Made by a program: the position numbers and the translations under genes
Source of the DNA: Brumimicrobium sp964585545
GTDB taxonomy: Bacteria; Bacteroidota; Bacteroidia; Flavobacteriales_D; Crocinitomicaceae
Direction: 5' to 3'
Assembly: GCA_964585545.1 (NCBI GenBank)
Contig: CAZPDT010000006.1
Location: forward strand, 62,001-126,000
Length of the DNA: 64,000 nt
Notes under the pieces: generated by a model
The model's input: only the letters and a program-made list of their open reading frames with translations
Database searches by the model: none
Told to the model about the DNA's origin: nothing
Shown: positions 33,558 to 42,354 of the stretch, piece by piece
Layout: each line of letters starts with the position of its first letter
Numbering within the stretch: the stretch's first letter is position 1

Positions 33558-36005
33558 CTATTTAATACTTATCGCTCCCTTTACTTTTTGACTCAGAAGT
33601 GAAATATCGATAACCTCTTTCATCTTTTTAACATAATGAAAAGTTAATCCTTTCAAATAATCGATATCAATTTCATCGACATCTTGTTTGTTCTTATCGC
33701 TCAAAATAATTTCTTTAATTCCCGCGCGTTTTGCAGCCAAAATCTTTTCTTTGATCCCACCCACAGGAAGCACTTCGCCACGCAATGTAATTTCACCCGT
33801 CATGGCCAAATTCTTTTTTACTTTTCTTTGGGTAAATAAGGAAGCTAAAGAAATAAGCATAGTAATTCCAGCCGAAGGTCCATCTTTTGGTGTTGCTCCT
33901 TCAGGAACATGAATATGAACATCATACTTATTAAAAACATCTGGTCTAAGGTCGAGCCAATCGTGGTGTGATTTTAGAAATTGTAGTGCTATGGTTGCAG
34001 ATTCTTTCATTACATCTCCTAAGTTTCCCGTTAAGGAAAGTTTTCCTTTTCCTTTTGCTAAAGCCGATTCAATAAATAAAATATCCCCTCCCATTGAGGT
34101 CCATGCCAATCCTGTAACTACACCTGCAACATCATTATTGATGTATTTTGCCTTTTCACGTCCCGGCCCTATAATGTCTTTTAAATCTTTTACAGTAATA
34201 GTTTTCTTATACTCCTCCTCCATGGCAATCTGACGCGCTCTATTTCTGACCAGTTTAGCTATCATCTTATCCAATCCTCGTACTCCAGATTCATGAGTAT
34301 ACGCTTCAATTAGTTTCTCTATAACTTGTTTTCCAATAGAAATGTCTGATTTCTTAATTCCGTGTTCCTTAATTTGATTGGGAATAAGATGCCTTTTTGC
34401 AATTTCAATTTTTTCTTCAATTGTATATCCAGAGACTTCTATCAATTCCATACGGTCTCTCAATGGCCTTGGTATAGTTGATAAATCGTTAGCTGTTGCA
34501 ATAAAAAGAACTTTTGACAAATCATATTCTGTCTCTAAATAATTATCGTGAAACTCATCATTCTGCTCCGGATCCAAAACCTCAAGCATTGCGCTAGAAG
34601 GATCGCCGTGATTAGAGCGTGTAATCTTATCAATTTCATCCAATACAAATACAGGGTCTGAAGCTCCTACTTTTTTAATATTTTTAATGATTCGACCTGG
34701 CATTGCTCCAATATATGTTTTTCTGTGCCCTCGAATTTCACTCTCATCGTGTATTCCACCAAGCGACATTCTAACATATTTTCGTCCCATAGCTTCTGCG
34801 ATTGACTTTCCCAGAGAGGTTTTCCCTACTCCTGGAGGACCATAAAAGCATAGAATTGGTGATTTTAAATCTTTTTTTAATTTCAGTACTGCCAAATATT
34901 CAAGAATTCGTTTTTTCACCTTTTCTAGTCCGTAATGGTCTCTTTCAAGAACCTTTTTGGCTTGTTTTAGGTCGAGCACTCCTTGTGTATAGACATTCCA
35001 AGGCAAGTCGAGGAGCAATTCTAAATAATTAAGTTGTACTGTATATTCAGCGCCTTGTGGATTCATTCTCTGCAAGCGATTCAGCTCTTTGGAAAACATT
35101 TCGTCCACTTTTTTTGACCATTTTTTATTTTTAGCCCGTTTACGCATATCTTCCACATCTTGTTGCTGTGGATTTCCTCCCAATTCATCCTGAATGGTCT
35201 TCATTTGCTGTTGAAGGAAAAATTCACGTTGTTGCTTATCAATATCTCCTTTAACGCGCGATTGAATTTCCTTTTGCATTTCCAATTGCTGCGCTTCAAT
35301 TGTTAAATTTTGAAGAACGAGTGCTGCCCGTTTCTTCAAATCCATTTCATTCAACATTTTTTGCTTTTCAGCAACATTGGCATTCATGTTAGAAGAAATG
35401 AAATTGACAAGAAAGCTTCTGCTTTCGATATTGTTAATCGCAAATTGTGCTTCGGTAGGGATATTTGGGGACTCTTTAATAATTTTAAGTGCCAATTCTC
35501 TCATCGACTTAATAATTGCGTCAAACTCCTTGTTCCTTTTTGGAGCTTTTGCTTCTTTGCACAATTTTATTCTCCCTCTCAAGAATGGCTGTTGTTGCGT
35601 AATTTCTTCTAACTCAAATCTCCTTTTCCCTTGAATAATAACTGTAGATGTACCATCGGGCATTTTTAAAAGCCTAATTATAGTGCCTACAGTACCAATT
35701 TTATTTAAATTTTCTAAGGTTGGGTTTTCCTCCTCTGGATTTTTTTGGGAGATAACTCCTACAACTTTATCTTTGTTGTTCGCATATTTTATTAAATCAA
35801 TGGATTTATCCCTTCCCACAGTAATTGGAATAACAACACCAGGGAAAAGCACATTGTTTCTTAACGGTAAAATGGGAATATCTGAAGGAAAATCAGTGTT
35901 CTGCATCCTGTCTTCTTCCTCTTCAGATATTAGTGGAATATACTCTGCATCCCCATCTTCTGAACCTCCTATTCCCATAAAAATTTTATCTAATTGATCT
36001 TCCAT
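33558..36005 (-). CDS. lon: ATP-dependent protease Lon
   Basis: An 815-residue LonA. An N-terminal substrate-binding domain (about 40-240, PILPLRNNVLFPGVVIPITVGR) and a coiled-coil region precede the AAA+ module with Walker A FYGPPGVGKTSLGKS and Walker B VFVLDEIDKI. The protease domain has the catalytic Ser711 in KDGPSAGI and Lys754 in GGIKEK. It degrades damaged and regulatory proteins in the cytoplasm. The acidic N-terminal stretch (MEDQLDKIFMGIGGSEDGDAEY) is longer than in E. coli Lon and typical of the phylum. It stands alone, 92 nt upstream of the DUF4293 gene. No heat-shock-type promoter could be recognised. Confidence 0.96.
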   Translation of the reverse strand: MEDQLDKIFMGIGGSEDGDAEYIPLISEEEEDRMQNTDFPSDIPILPLRNNVLFPGVVIPITVGRDKSIDLIKYANNKDKVVGVISQKNPEEENPTLENLNKIGTVGTIIRLLKMPDGTSTVIIQGKRRFELEEITQQQPFLRGRIKLCKEAKAPKRNKEFDAIIKSMRELALKIIKESPNIPTEAQFAINNIESRSFLVNFISSNMNANVAEKQKMLNEMDLKKRAALVLQNLTIEAQQLEMQKEIQSRVKGDIDKQQREFFLQQQMKTIQDELGGNPQQQDVEDMRKRAKNKKWSKKVDEMFSKELNRLQRMNPQGAEYTVQLNYLELLLDLPWNVYTQGVLDLKQAKKVLERDHYGLEKVKKRILEYLAVLKLKKDLKSPILCFYGPPGVGKTSLGKSIAEAMGRKYVRMSLGGIHDESEIRGHRKTYIGAMPGRIIKNIKKVGASDPVFVLDEIDKITRSNHGDPSSAMLEVLDPEQNDEFHDNYLETEYDLSKVLFIATANDLSTIPRPLRDRMELIEVSGYTIEEKIEIAKRHLIPNQIKEHGIKKSDISIGKQVIEKLIEAYTHESGVRGLDKMIAKLVRNRARQIAMEEEYKKTITVKDLKDIIGPGREKAKYINNDVAGVVTGLAWTSMGGDILFIESALAKGKGKLSLTGNLGDVMKESATIALQFLKSHHDWLDLRPDVFNKYDVHIHVPEGATPKDGPSAGITMLISLASLFTQRKVKKNLAMTGEITLRGEVLPVGGIKEKILAAKRAGIKEIILSDKNKQDVDEIDIDYLKGLTFHYVKKMKEVIDISLLSQKVKGAISIK

Positions 36006-36225
36006 ATTTATATTCCGCTTTTACGCCAATCTGTCAGTTATTGAACCTGTTTTTTAAAGAAATGTTTGACCATCCCAAACTACTTTTCAAGAATTGCATT
36101 TGTTCAAGTCTTGTGCCATAAAAAGAAATCGGTAAGTCTGTCGGATATTGAGGTAAAATTTGTCAGTAAACAACAGAAACGTGTCAGAATGTACAAGAAA
36201 CAAATCTACTCTTCATGGGGGAAAG

Positions 36226-36984
36226 TTATTGAATTGTGTCCAATCGAACCATCTCTTTTTGAATTATTGACTCAATAGATTGAATAAGTTCATCAACTGG
36301 TTCTAAATCAATCTTAATTGCGGGATGAATGGTCATTTTAAAATGTACGTTAAGTGGAATAGGAAACACGCCATAACGTTGTAATTTCCATGAGTTGGAT
36401 ATGCTTACAGGTACAATATAGGCTTTTTTTAAATGTTGAATCATTGTTTTTAATCCTCCTGTTTTAAATGCTTTTAATTCGCCCGCTCTGCTGCGTGAAC
36501 CTTCTGGAAAAATCACTCCAGATCGATTTGTTCTGTTGAGGTATTTGGCAAATCCAATTAGTGCTTGATGTGCTTTTTCCCTGTCTTTACGGTCAATAAG
36601 TACACTCCCTCCCTTTTTGAGGTTAAAAGAAATGGTGGGGATCCCCTTTCCTAACTCTTTTTTTGAGATAAATTTAGGGTGTAAGCGTCTTAAATACCAA
36701 ATAATTGGAGAAATGTCCCACATGCTCTGATGATTAGAAACAATGAGTACAGGCGCATCTTTTGGTAATTCACAATCGTCTTTAACAGTAAATCGAGTAC
36801 CTACTATTCGCATTATAAGCACAGTGACACCATTAAATAAATCAACGCTTATTTTATGAGCAGAATATCCAAAAAGGAAGAAGCAAACCCTTTGAATTAA
36901 GTCAAACAATAAAAGAAAGAAACCAAAAGTGACGTAAAATATAGAGGATAAAATATAACTTCCAAAAAGAGATAATTTTTTCAT
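36226..36984 (-). CDS. plsC: 1-acyl-sn-glycerol-3-phosphate acyltransferase (PlsC family)
   Basis: A 252-residue membrane-associated acyltransferase. Motif I is SNHQSMWDIS (H-x4-D catalytic pair), motif III is IFPEGSRSRAG and motif IV is IVPVSISN. Hydrophobic segments at about 8-30 and 45-60 anchor it to the inner membrane. The family transfers an acyl chain to lysophosphatidic acid in phospholipid synthesis; related lysophospholipid or ornithine-lipid acyltransferases share these motifs. Monocistronic, 221 nt upstream of lon on the same strand. Confidence 0.87.
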   Translation of the reverse strand: MKKLSLFGSYILSSIFYVTFGFFLLLFDLIQRVCFFLFGYSAHKISVDLFNGVTVLIMRIVGTRFTVKDDCELPKDAPVLIVSNHQSMWDISPIIWYLRRLHPKFISKKELGKGIPTISFNLKKGGSVLIDRKDREKAHQALIGFAKYLNRTNRSGVIFPEGSRSRAGELKAFKTGGLKTMIQHLKKAYIVPVSISNSWKLQRYGVFPIPLNVHFKMTIHPAIKIDLEPVDELIQSIESIIQKEMVRLDTIQ

Positions 36985-37212
36985 AAATACATTGTTTTAT
37001 GCTGAATAAACAAAACAACAGCAGAAATATTTTTAATCCCTACATGTTACAAACCTACAAAAATTAACAGCTCTTTTTCACTTTACTTCATTTATAATAA
37101 ATAACAAAAACAGGGAAAATAATAGCGGTCTTTCTGAGAGGTTTATTCTGAGCAACTTATCCATCTAAAAATCTTAATTCTATAAAAATTAAAATTGAAA
37201 AAAATGATTCCA

Positions 37213-38364
37213 TTAATTAATTCCAGGATATAAAAACTGCAATACGCTTATTTCCTCTTTTGTTAACTTTAATCCTCTCCGCTCCATCATTCTATTTGCA
37301 GCTTCAATTGCTTTATCAAAATTATAAACAGGTGAGCTCTCGGCACCGCCCCAAACGAAGTTAGCAACAAACTTGGGAGGGAACCCCTGAGAAAACAAAT
37401 TAGAACACACTCCAATCACAGCAGCAGTGTTTAACATTGTATTGATACTTGTTTTAGAGAAGTCGCCCATCACAACACCCATAAACTGTTCGTTGGTTTG
37501 CTCCATTTCTTGTGTAGCATAATTATAGGTTTTTACTTCGCTATAATTGTTCTTCAAATTGGAACAATTCGTATCTGCTCCAATGTTACACCATTCTCCA
37601 ATCAATGAATTCCCAATAAATCCATCGTGTCCCTTATTGGAATAACCTTGAAAGATTACGTTATTCACTTCCCCTCCTACTTTGCAGAATGGCCCCAAAG
37701 AAGTGGCGCCATAAACCTTTGATGCCAACTTTAAAATACTGTTTTTTGCCATCGCCAATCCTCCACGAACAACTGATCCCTCCATAATTTCGGCATTTTT
37801 ACCAATATAAATTGGACCTGATTTTACATTTAAAACAACACATTCGATTGTAGCCCCTTCTTCAATAAAAAGTTGATCGCTATTCCCAATTAATGTATTG
37901 CTTTTGGGCAATATAGCACTTTTCTTTCCTTTGGTATATGCTTTAAAATCAGTTTTTAAAATGTGTTCATTTTTTTTGAATACATCCCAACGGTGTTCTA
38001 AAACAATAAGTTCATCTGACTGTTTTGCGACAATTTCTCCTTCTTCCTTGTTTTTTCCGTGATGGGCAACATATACATCATTCACATAGAGCGTTTCATC
38101 AACAGATAACTCTTGAATCCATTTGACAATAAGGAAAGTAGGAACGATTGCTGCATTGATCCAGAAGTTTTCATCTACAATTTGAATAGGAAATTTTTCA
38201 GATAAATAATTTTGTGTCTCATAAGATATCGATGCATGGGGACAATAGAATGCCCAACGTTCATTATTTGTCCACAAACCTGTTCGAAGATTACCTACAG
38301 GACGTGTTAATGCAAGTGGTGCAAAGGTTAAATGGTTGTGTAAATCTTGGAGAATAATATTCAT
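37213..38364 (-). CDS. GlmU-like putative sugar nucleotidyltransferase with left-handed beta-helix
   Basis: A 383-residue protein with a divergent N-terminal nucleotidyltransferase-like half (MNIILQDLHNHLTFAPLALTRPVGNLR, whose RPVG follows the usual sugar-NTP site) and a C-terminal hexapeptide beta-helix (about 180-340; GPIYIGKNAEIMEGSVVRGG, GGEVNNVIFQGYSNKGHDGF, GEWCNIGADTNCSNLKNNY). This matches a Bacteroidota family called GlmU-like putative sugar nucleotidyltransferase. The true substrate is unknown; the usual GlmU uridylyl motif (LAAGxGTRM) is absent, so real GlmU activity is doubtful. It has its own consensus promoter after argS. Confidence 0.8.
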   Translation of the reverse strand: MNIILQDLHNHLTFAPLALTRPVGNLRTGLWTNNERWAFYCPHASISYETQNYLSEKFPIQIVDENFWINAAIVPTFLIVKWIQELSVDETLYVNDVYVAHHGKNKEEGEIVAKQSDELIVLEHRWDVFKKNEHILKTDFKAYTKGKKSAILPKSNTLIGNSDQLFIEEGATIECVVLNVKSGPIYIGKNAEIMEGSVVRGGLAMAKNSILKLASKVYGATSLGPFCKVGGEVNNVIFQGYSNKGHDGFIGNSLIGEWCNIGADTNCSNLKNNYSEVKTYNYATQEMEQTNEQFMGVVMGDFSKTSINTMLNTAAVIGVCSNLFSQGFPPKFVANFVWGGAESSPVYNFDKAIEAANRMMERRGLKLTKEEISVLQFLYPGIN

Positions 38365-38455
38365 TAAATGTTCTTAAAATGATAACGCAAAAATTGTCGA
38401 TTTAAAAAATAATAACGTTTCCGACACAAGAGCAGTACAACCTGCTGTTCTATAG

Positions 38456-38485
38456 CAAAGATAAAATTTTTCAACAAAATACAAA
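38456..38485 (-). promoter_or_regulatory. Promoter of the GlmU-like gene
   Basis: On the minus strand TTTG is followed after 18 nt by TATCTTTG, nearly ideal for TTTG-N19-TANNTTTG. It begins just downstream of the argS stop and leaves a leader of about 85 nt. Confidence 0.6.
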
Positions 38486-38496
38486 TTACGGTTCAA

Positions 38497-40395
38497 TTAC
38501 ATCCTTTCTGGTACTTGTATTCCTAAAAGCTGCATAGCTGTTTTTATCACTCTTCCTGTATTCCTACTGATCAGAATACGCGCATTTTTTAAGGCGATAT
38601 TTTCTTCCTTCATTACATTATTGCTTTGATAAAAAGAATTAAAGTTTTTTACAAGTTCATAAGTATAATTGGCAATTGTAGCTGGACTAAAATTTTTTCC
38701 TGCCTCTTGAACGATTACAGGAAATTTATTTAACAATTTAATGATTTCCTTTTCATCGGTTTGTATTTCTATGGGCACATTATTCTCCACTTGTTTTACT
38801 TTTTCCAATAGTGATTGAATACGCGCATAGGTATATTGAATAAAAGCTCCTGTGTTTCCATTTAATTCAATCGATTCATCAGGATTGAAAGTCATGCTCT
38901 TCTTAGGGTCAACTTTAAGTATAAAGTATTTGATTCCGCCCAATCCAATCATTTCATATAAATTTTCTCGTTCAGATGTATTCATTTTATCTATATGTCC
39001 ACGTTCTTGGGTACTCGCCTTTGCCAACTGAACCACTTCTTCCATTAAATCGTCGGCATCAACTACTTTACCTTCTCTAGATTTCATTTTACCATCGGGT
39101 AAATCGACCATTCCATAAGACAAATGGTGACAATCTTTTGCCCACTCATAACCCAGTTTCTTTAAAATCAAAAACAGAACTTGAAAATGATAGTCTTGCT
39201 CATTGCCAACAGTATAAATGATTCCATTAAGGTCTGAATAATCTTTAAATCGATCAATAGCGGTTCCAATATCTTGGGTCATATAAACTGCTGTTCCATC
39301 AGCTCGTAGCACCAGTTTCTCATCTAAACCTTCGTCTGACAAATCAATCCATACTGAACCGTCTTCCTTTTTAAAGAAAATGCCTTTATCAAGTCCATCT
39401 TTAATTAAGTCTTTGCCTATTAAATAGGTTTCTGATTCGTAATAAATTGTATCAAAGTCGACCCCCATTCGTTGGTATGTTTTATCAAAGCCTTCATACA
39501 CCCAACCATTCATTGTTGACCATAAATCATAGGCTTCTTCATCTTTTGCTTCCCATTTCACCAACATTTCTTTTGCCATCTTGGTTAAAGCCGTGAACGG
39601 AATGGCCAACTTTGCAATTTTTCTAAAAATTTTTTCCTTGTCCTCAGTTGCTTTCTCATAGGCCGTAAATAAAGCCGGCAGTTTTTCTTTAGCTTGACTT
39701 GGGATTTCTTGATCAGAATAACCCCGCTCTTTCCATTGGGTTGCCAATTCAAAACCTTGCTGAGTAACTCGTTGATCAAACTCAACATAATATTTCCCTA
39801 CAAAATGATCCCCTTTTAAATGTGTTGAAGTTGGCGTTTCTTTATTTCCGCCCTGGTCTTTTGGCGCAAATTGTTGCCATGCCACCATACTTTTACAAAT
39901 ATGAATGCCACGGTCATTAATAATCTGAGTTTTAATGACCTTGTGGCCATTTGCCTTAAGAATTTCGGAAACACTGTACCCCAGAAAAATATTCCTCATG
40001 TGTCCGAGATGTAATGGTTTATTGGTGTTTGGAGAAGAATATTCTACCATATAAGTAGCATTTGAAGACGTTGTTTCACAACCAAAATTTTTCTTTTCAT
40101 CAATTTGAGTTAATGTTTCTTCCCAATAATTATTTGTAAAAGATAAATTAAGAAAACCTTTGACAACGTTGAAAGATGCTATTGCCGCAATTTCCTTTTT
40201 TATAAACTCACCAATAATTTCACCCACACGATTAGGAGCGGATTTTAATATTTTTACAAACGGGAAAACCACCAATGTCAAATCACCTTCAACATCTTTT
40301 CTTGTCTTTTGAAACTGAATTTGTTTTTCCTCAATCTCAACACCAAAAATTTCTTGACTATTTTTGAGCAACAGTGCTTTTATTTTCTTTTCCAT
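38497..40395 (-). CDS. argS: Arginyl-tRNA synthetase
   Basis: A 632-residue class Ia synthetase. The HIGH-type motif is SPNTNKPLHLGHMRN (HLGH) and the KMSKS-equivalent is GKMKSREGKVV. The N-terminal Add-1 domain (about 1-110) and the C-terminal DALR anticodon-binding domain with NGNTGAFIQYTYARIQSLL are both present. It charges tRNA-Arg. The N-terminal half contains a longer insert near 170-260 (QFAPKDQGGNKETPTSTHLK and following), as in other Bacteroidota enzymes. It lies 16 nt downstream of the arginase gene and is probably cotranscribed with it. Confidence 0.95.
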   Translation of the reverse strand: MEKKIKALLLKNSQEIFGVEIEEKQIQFQKTRKDVEGDLTLVVFPFVKILKSAPNRVGEIIGEFIKKEIAAIASFNVVKGFLNLSFTNNYWEETLTQIDEKKNFGCETTSSNATYMVEYSSPNTNKPLHLGHMRNIFLGYSVSEILKANGHKVIKTQIINDRGIHICKSMVAWQQFAPKDQGGNKETPTSTHLKGDHFVGKYYVEFDQRVTQQGFELATQWKERGYSDQEIPSQAKEKLPALFTAYEKATEDKEKIFRKIAKLAIPFTALTKMAKEMLVKWEAKDEEAYDLWSTMNGWVYEGFDKTYQRMGVDFDTIYYESETYLIGKDLIKDGLDKGIFFKKEDGSVWIDLSDEGLDEKLVLRADGTAVYMTQDIGTAIDRFKDYSDLNGIIYTVGNEQDYHFQVLFLILKKLGYEWAKDCHHLSYGMVDLPDGKMKSREGKVVDADDLMEEVVQLAKASTQERGHIDKMNTSERENLYEMIGLGGIKYFILKVDPKKSMTFNPDESIELNGNTGAFIQYTYARIQSLLEKVKQVENNVPIEIQTDEKEIIKLLNKFPVIVQEAGKNFSPATIANYTYELVKNFNSFYQSNNVMKEENIALKNARILISRNTGRVIKTAMQLLGIQVPERM

Positions 40396-40411
40396 TTATA
40401 TTTTATAAGCC

Positions 40412-41362
40412 TTATTCAACTTCTTCTACAACTGCTTTTATGAGATTGTAGGCTACCTCTGCCATCCGGTTTGTCTTTTCATCAAGGCAAGGATTAACTT
40501 CAACAAATTCAATACACTTTACTTTGGGGTGTTTGGCAAAGTGTAAAAGTAATCCCATTGCTTCGTCTGGACTTATTCCGTGAGGAACAGGTGTCCCTGT
40601 TCCATAAGAAGTGAGTTCAGGATCCATTGAATCAACATCAAAAGAAACATAAAGCTCATCACAATCTGCATATTTTTCATCCAACCTTTTTGTGATGGTT
40701 TCAATACCTTCATTTCTTAATTCATCAACCGAAATATTTTTAACTCCATTGCGTTCCATCCATTCAATCTCAGGTTTTTCCAAATCTCTCAAGCCAATAA
40801 ATCCTAGGTCTTCTGCAATGATTTTAGGAGCAATTCCTCCTGTGTTTTTCATTTCGTTCCAGTATTCCACTGTATCTTTATCTGGATCGTTCTGCTTGGA
40901 TTCTAAATTGTCTTCATTCAGTGCTGTAGCCAAAGGCATACCGTGCATATTTCCAGAGGGCGTGGTGTATGGTGTGTGCAAATCGCCGTGGGCATCAATC
41001 CATAAAGCACCTATTCTATTTTCAGGGTGTGCCATCTTAAGGCCTGCTATCGTTCCACCTGCAGACCCATGATCACCTGCTACAATAAGAGTAAAATCGT
41101 TTTTCTTGCGTTCTCTACATACCACTTCAGCAACATTTTTATATACTTGTGCTAAACCTCCTGCTCTTTTCCCCCATTTGTGTTTTGCTGGTTGATCCAG
41201 TAAATAATTCAATGTTTTTACATAGTGTATAGGGTATTTAGAAAACAAGTAATTTCCTGAATTGTAATCTACAACTCGAATCGCTCCTGGTCCAAGACTT
41301 GCACCTCGTGTTCCTGCTGAAATTTCTGAATCGTTAAAGATATATGATATTGATTTGGACAT
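40412..41362 (-). CDS. Arginase (ureohydrolase family)
   Basis: A 316-residue ureohydrolase. The Mn-binding motifs are all visible: AGDHGSAGGT, WIDAHGDLHTP, and SFDVDSMDPE, followed by the late FVEVNPCLDE. With STGTPVPHGISPDEA-type context this fits arginase, which splits L-arginine into ornithine and urea; agmatinase or formimidoglutamase are alternatives. Its position directly before argS puts arginine breakdown and arginyl-tRNA charging in one transcript, an arrangement whose purpose I can only guess. The start MSKSISYIF at 41362 is preferred to 41380 because the promoter at 41392-41424 predicts a transcript starting near 41385. Confidence 0.87.
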   Translation of the reverse strand: MSKSISYIFNDSEISAGTRGASLGPGAIRVVDYNSGNYLFSKYPIHYVKTLNYLLDQPAKHKWGKRAGGLAQVYKNVAEVVCRERKKNDFTLIVAGDHGSAGGTIAGLKMAHPENRIGALWIDAHGDLHTPYTTPSGNMHGMPLATALNEDNLESKQNDPDKDTVEYWNEMKNTGGIAPKIIAEDLGFIGLRDLEKPEIEWMERNGVKNISVDELRNEGIETITKRLDEKYADCDELYVSFDVDSMDPELTSYGTGTPVPHGISPDEAMGLLLHFAKHPKVKCIEFVEVNPCLDEKTNRMAEVAYNLIKAVVEEVE

Positions 41363-41391
41363 AATACTGTTTTTATGCATTAAAAGAGGGT

Positions 41392-41424
41392 CAAATGTAA
41401 TAAATTCCTTTGTTTTTTTTCAAA
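41392..41424 (-). promoter_or_regulatory. Promoter of the arginase-argS unit
   Basis: TTTG, 21 nt, then TACATTTG on the minus strand. The predicted transcript start is about 20 nt before the arginase ATG at 41362. Confidence 0.55.
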
Positions 41425-41474
41425 TCTTTGATAGAGCGTCGTACATTTATTAAAAACTATACCAAACAAGACAA

Positions 41475-41500
41475 CCCATATTCCAAAATTGGAATACGGG
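41475..41500. repeat. Intergenic inverted repeat
   Basis: CCCATATTCCA-AAAT-TGGAATACGGG, an 11-bp stem with one mismatch and a 4-nt loop. It lies between the divergent arginase and lipoprotein genes, so it is not at an expected terminator position and lacks a T tract; it could be an operator or a remnant. Confidence 0.6.
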
Positions 41501-41550
41501 TGAAGGATGTGAATAATTCAATACATGAATGCTAAGCACAATATTTATTT

Positions 41551-41558
41551 TATTTTTG
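41551..41558 (+). promoter_or_regulatory. -7 box of the lipoprotein gene
   Basis: TATTTTTG (TANNTTTG), 23 nt before the ATG at 41582. Confidence 0.4.
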
Positions 41559-41581
41559 CTTTAAAATTTAATCTTTAATAG

Positions 41582-42217
41582 ATGAAAAAATTAATTCCCC
41601 TCACAATCCTCTTTTTAATATTGCTTTCCTGTAATCTCCCAGAGCCTATATATGACAACTTTGAAGGTAAGTTTATTTATTCGATAGATGCTCCTGGAAA
41701 TAATCCAGACCCTAATGACAGCATCAATTATCAGATAACCTATGCTAAGGATTCCATGTTACGAATTGATAATTTTACGCCCATTGGAAAACAATCTTAC
41801 CTCCAGAAACTCACCTCAGACACAGCATTTTTATTAATGGACTTAGGATTTAAGAAAGTGGCTATACGCACTGTTTTTGATGCTGAACCAACTGATAGTA
41901 ATTATGTCTTTCAATACAAATCAGGCAGCCAAACGATTGCAGGAGAAAAAGCAAGAAACGTAAAGGTAGTTGACAAAGAAAGAGATACAACAATGGTAAT
42001 GAATTATATTCCAGAAATTTCCCCAAAATATTCAACTGCTCTTAAAGGCATTCCGGGGCTACCTGCAAGCTATTCCATTCCAACGAAAGGGCAATGGATT
42101 CACTATCAATTACTCAATATTGAGCGAAAACCATTAAATGATGCTTTTTTTATGATTCCACCAGAATACGAAATCATAACAATTGATGAGTTTATAGAGT
42201 TAATTCAGCAGCAATAA
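41582..42217 (+). CDS. Hypothetical lipoprotein
   Basis: A 211-residue exported protein with a lipobox (LFLILLSC, Cys about 17). The mature part is mainly beta and contains a FEGKFIYSID start, an internal SQTIAGEKARNVKVVD segment, and a Pro/Tyr-rich later section. It looks like the broad group of Bacteroidota lipoproteins that resemble DUF4412 or LolA-like folds, but I cannot assign a family with confidence. It is followed by ftsK and lolA on the same strand, each with its own likely promoter. Function unknown. Confidence 0.75.
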   Translation: MKKLIPLTILFLILLSCNLPEPIYDNFEGKFIYSIDAPGNNPDPNDSINYQITYAKDSMLRIDNFTPIGKQSYLQKLTSDTAFLLMDLGFKKVAIRTVFDAEPTDSNYVFQYKSGSQTIAGEKARNVKVVDKERDTTMVMNYIPEISPKYSTALKGIPGLPASYSIPTKGQWIHYQLLNIERKPLNDAFFMIPPEYEIITIDEFIELIQQQ

Positions 42218-42322
42218 ATCTCTATTAAAAAATAAATCATAGCTGTTTTTCTGTATATAAAAACTAACACTGCATTGTGAATAGCCTTTACTTTTAAACA
42301 TAAAAATAGTGAATTAATTGTC

Positions 42323-42330
42323 TATCTTCG
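42323..42330 (+). promoter_or_regulatory. -7 box upstream of ftsK
   Basis: TATCTTCG, one mismatch from TANNTTTG, 25 nt before the ftsK ATG. Confidence 0.35.
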
Positions 42331-42354
42331 TGAAATCAAAGCTCAAAGAACAGA

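Noticed and set aside
36066..36278. A 70-codon plus-strand frame between lon and plsC
   Set aside because: It overlaps the 3' end of plsC on the other strand, has no family-like sequence and no promoter; most likely chance.
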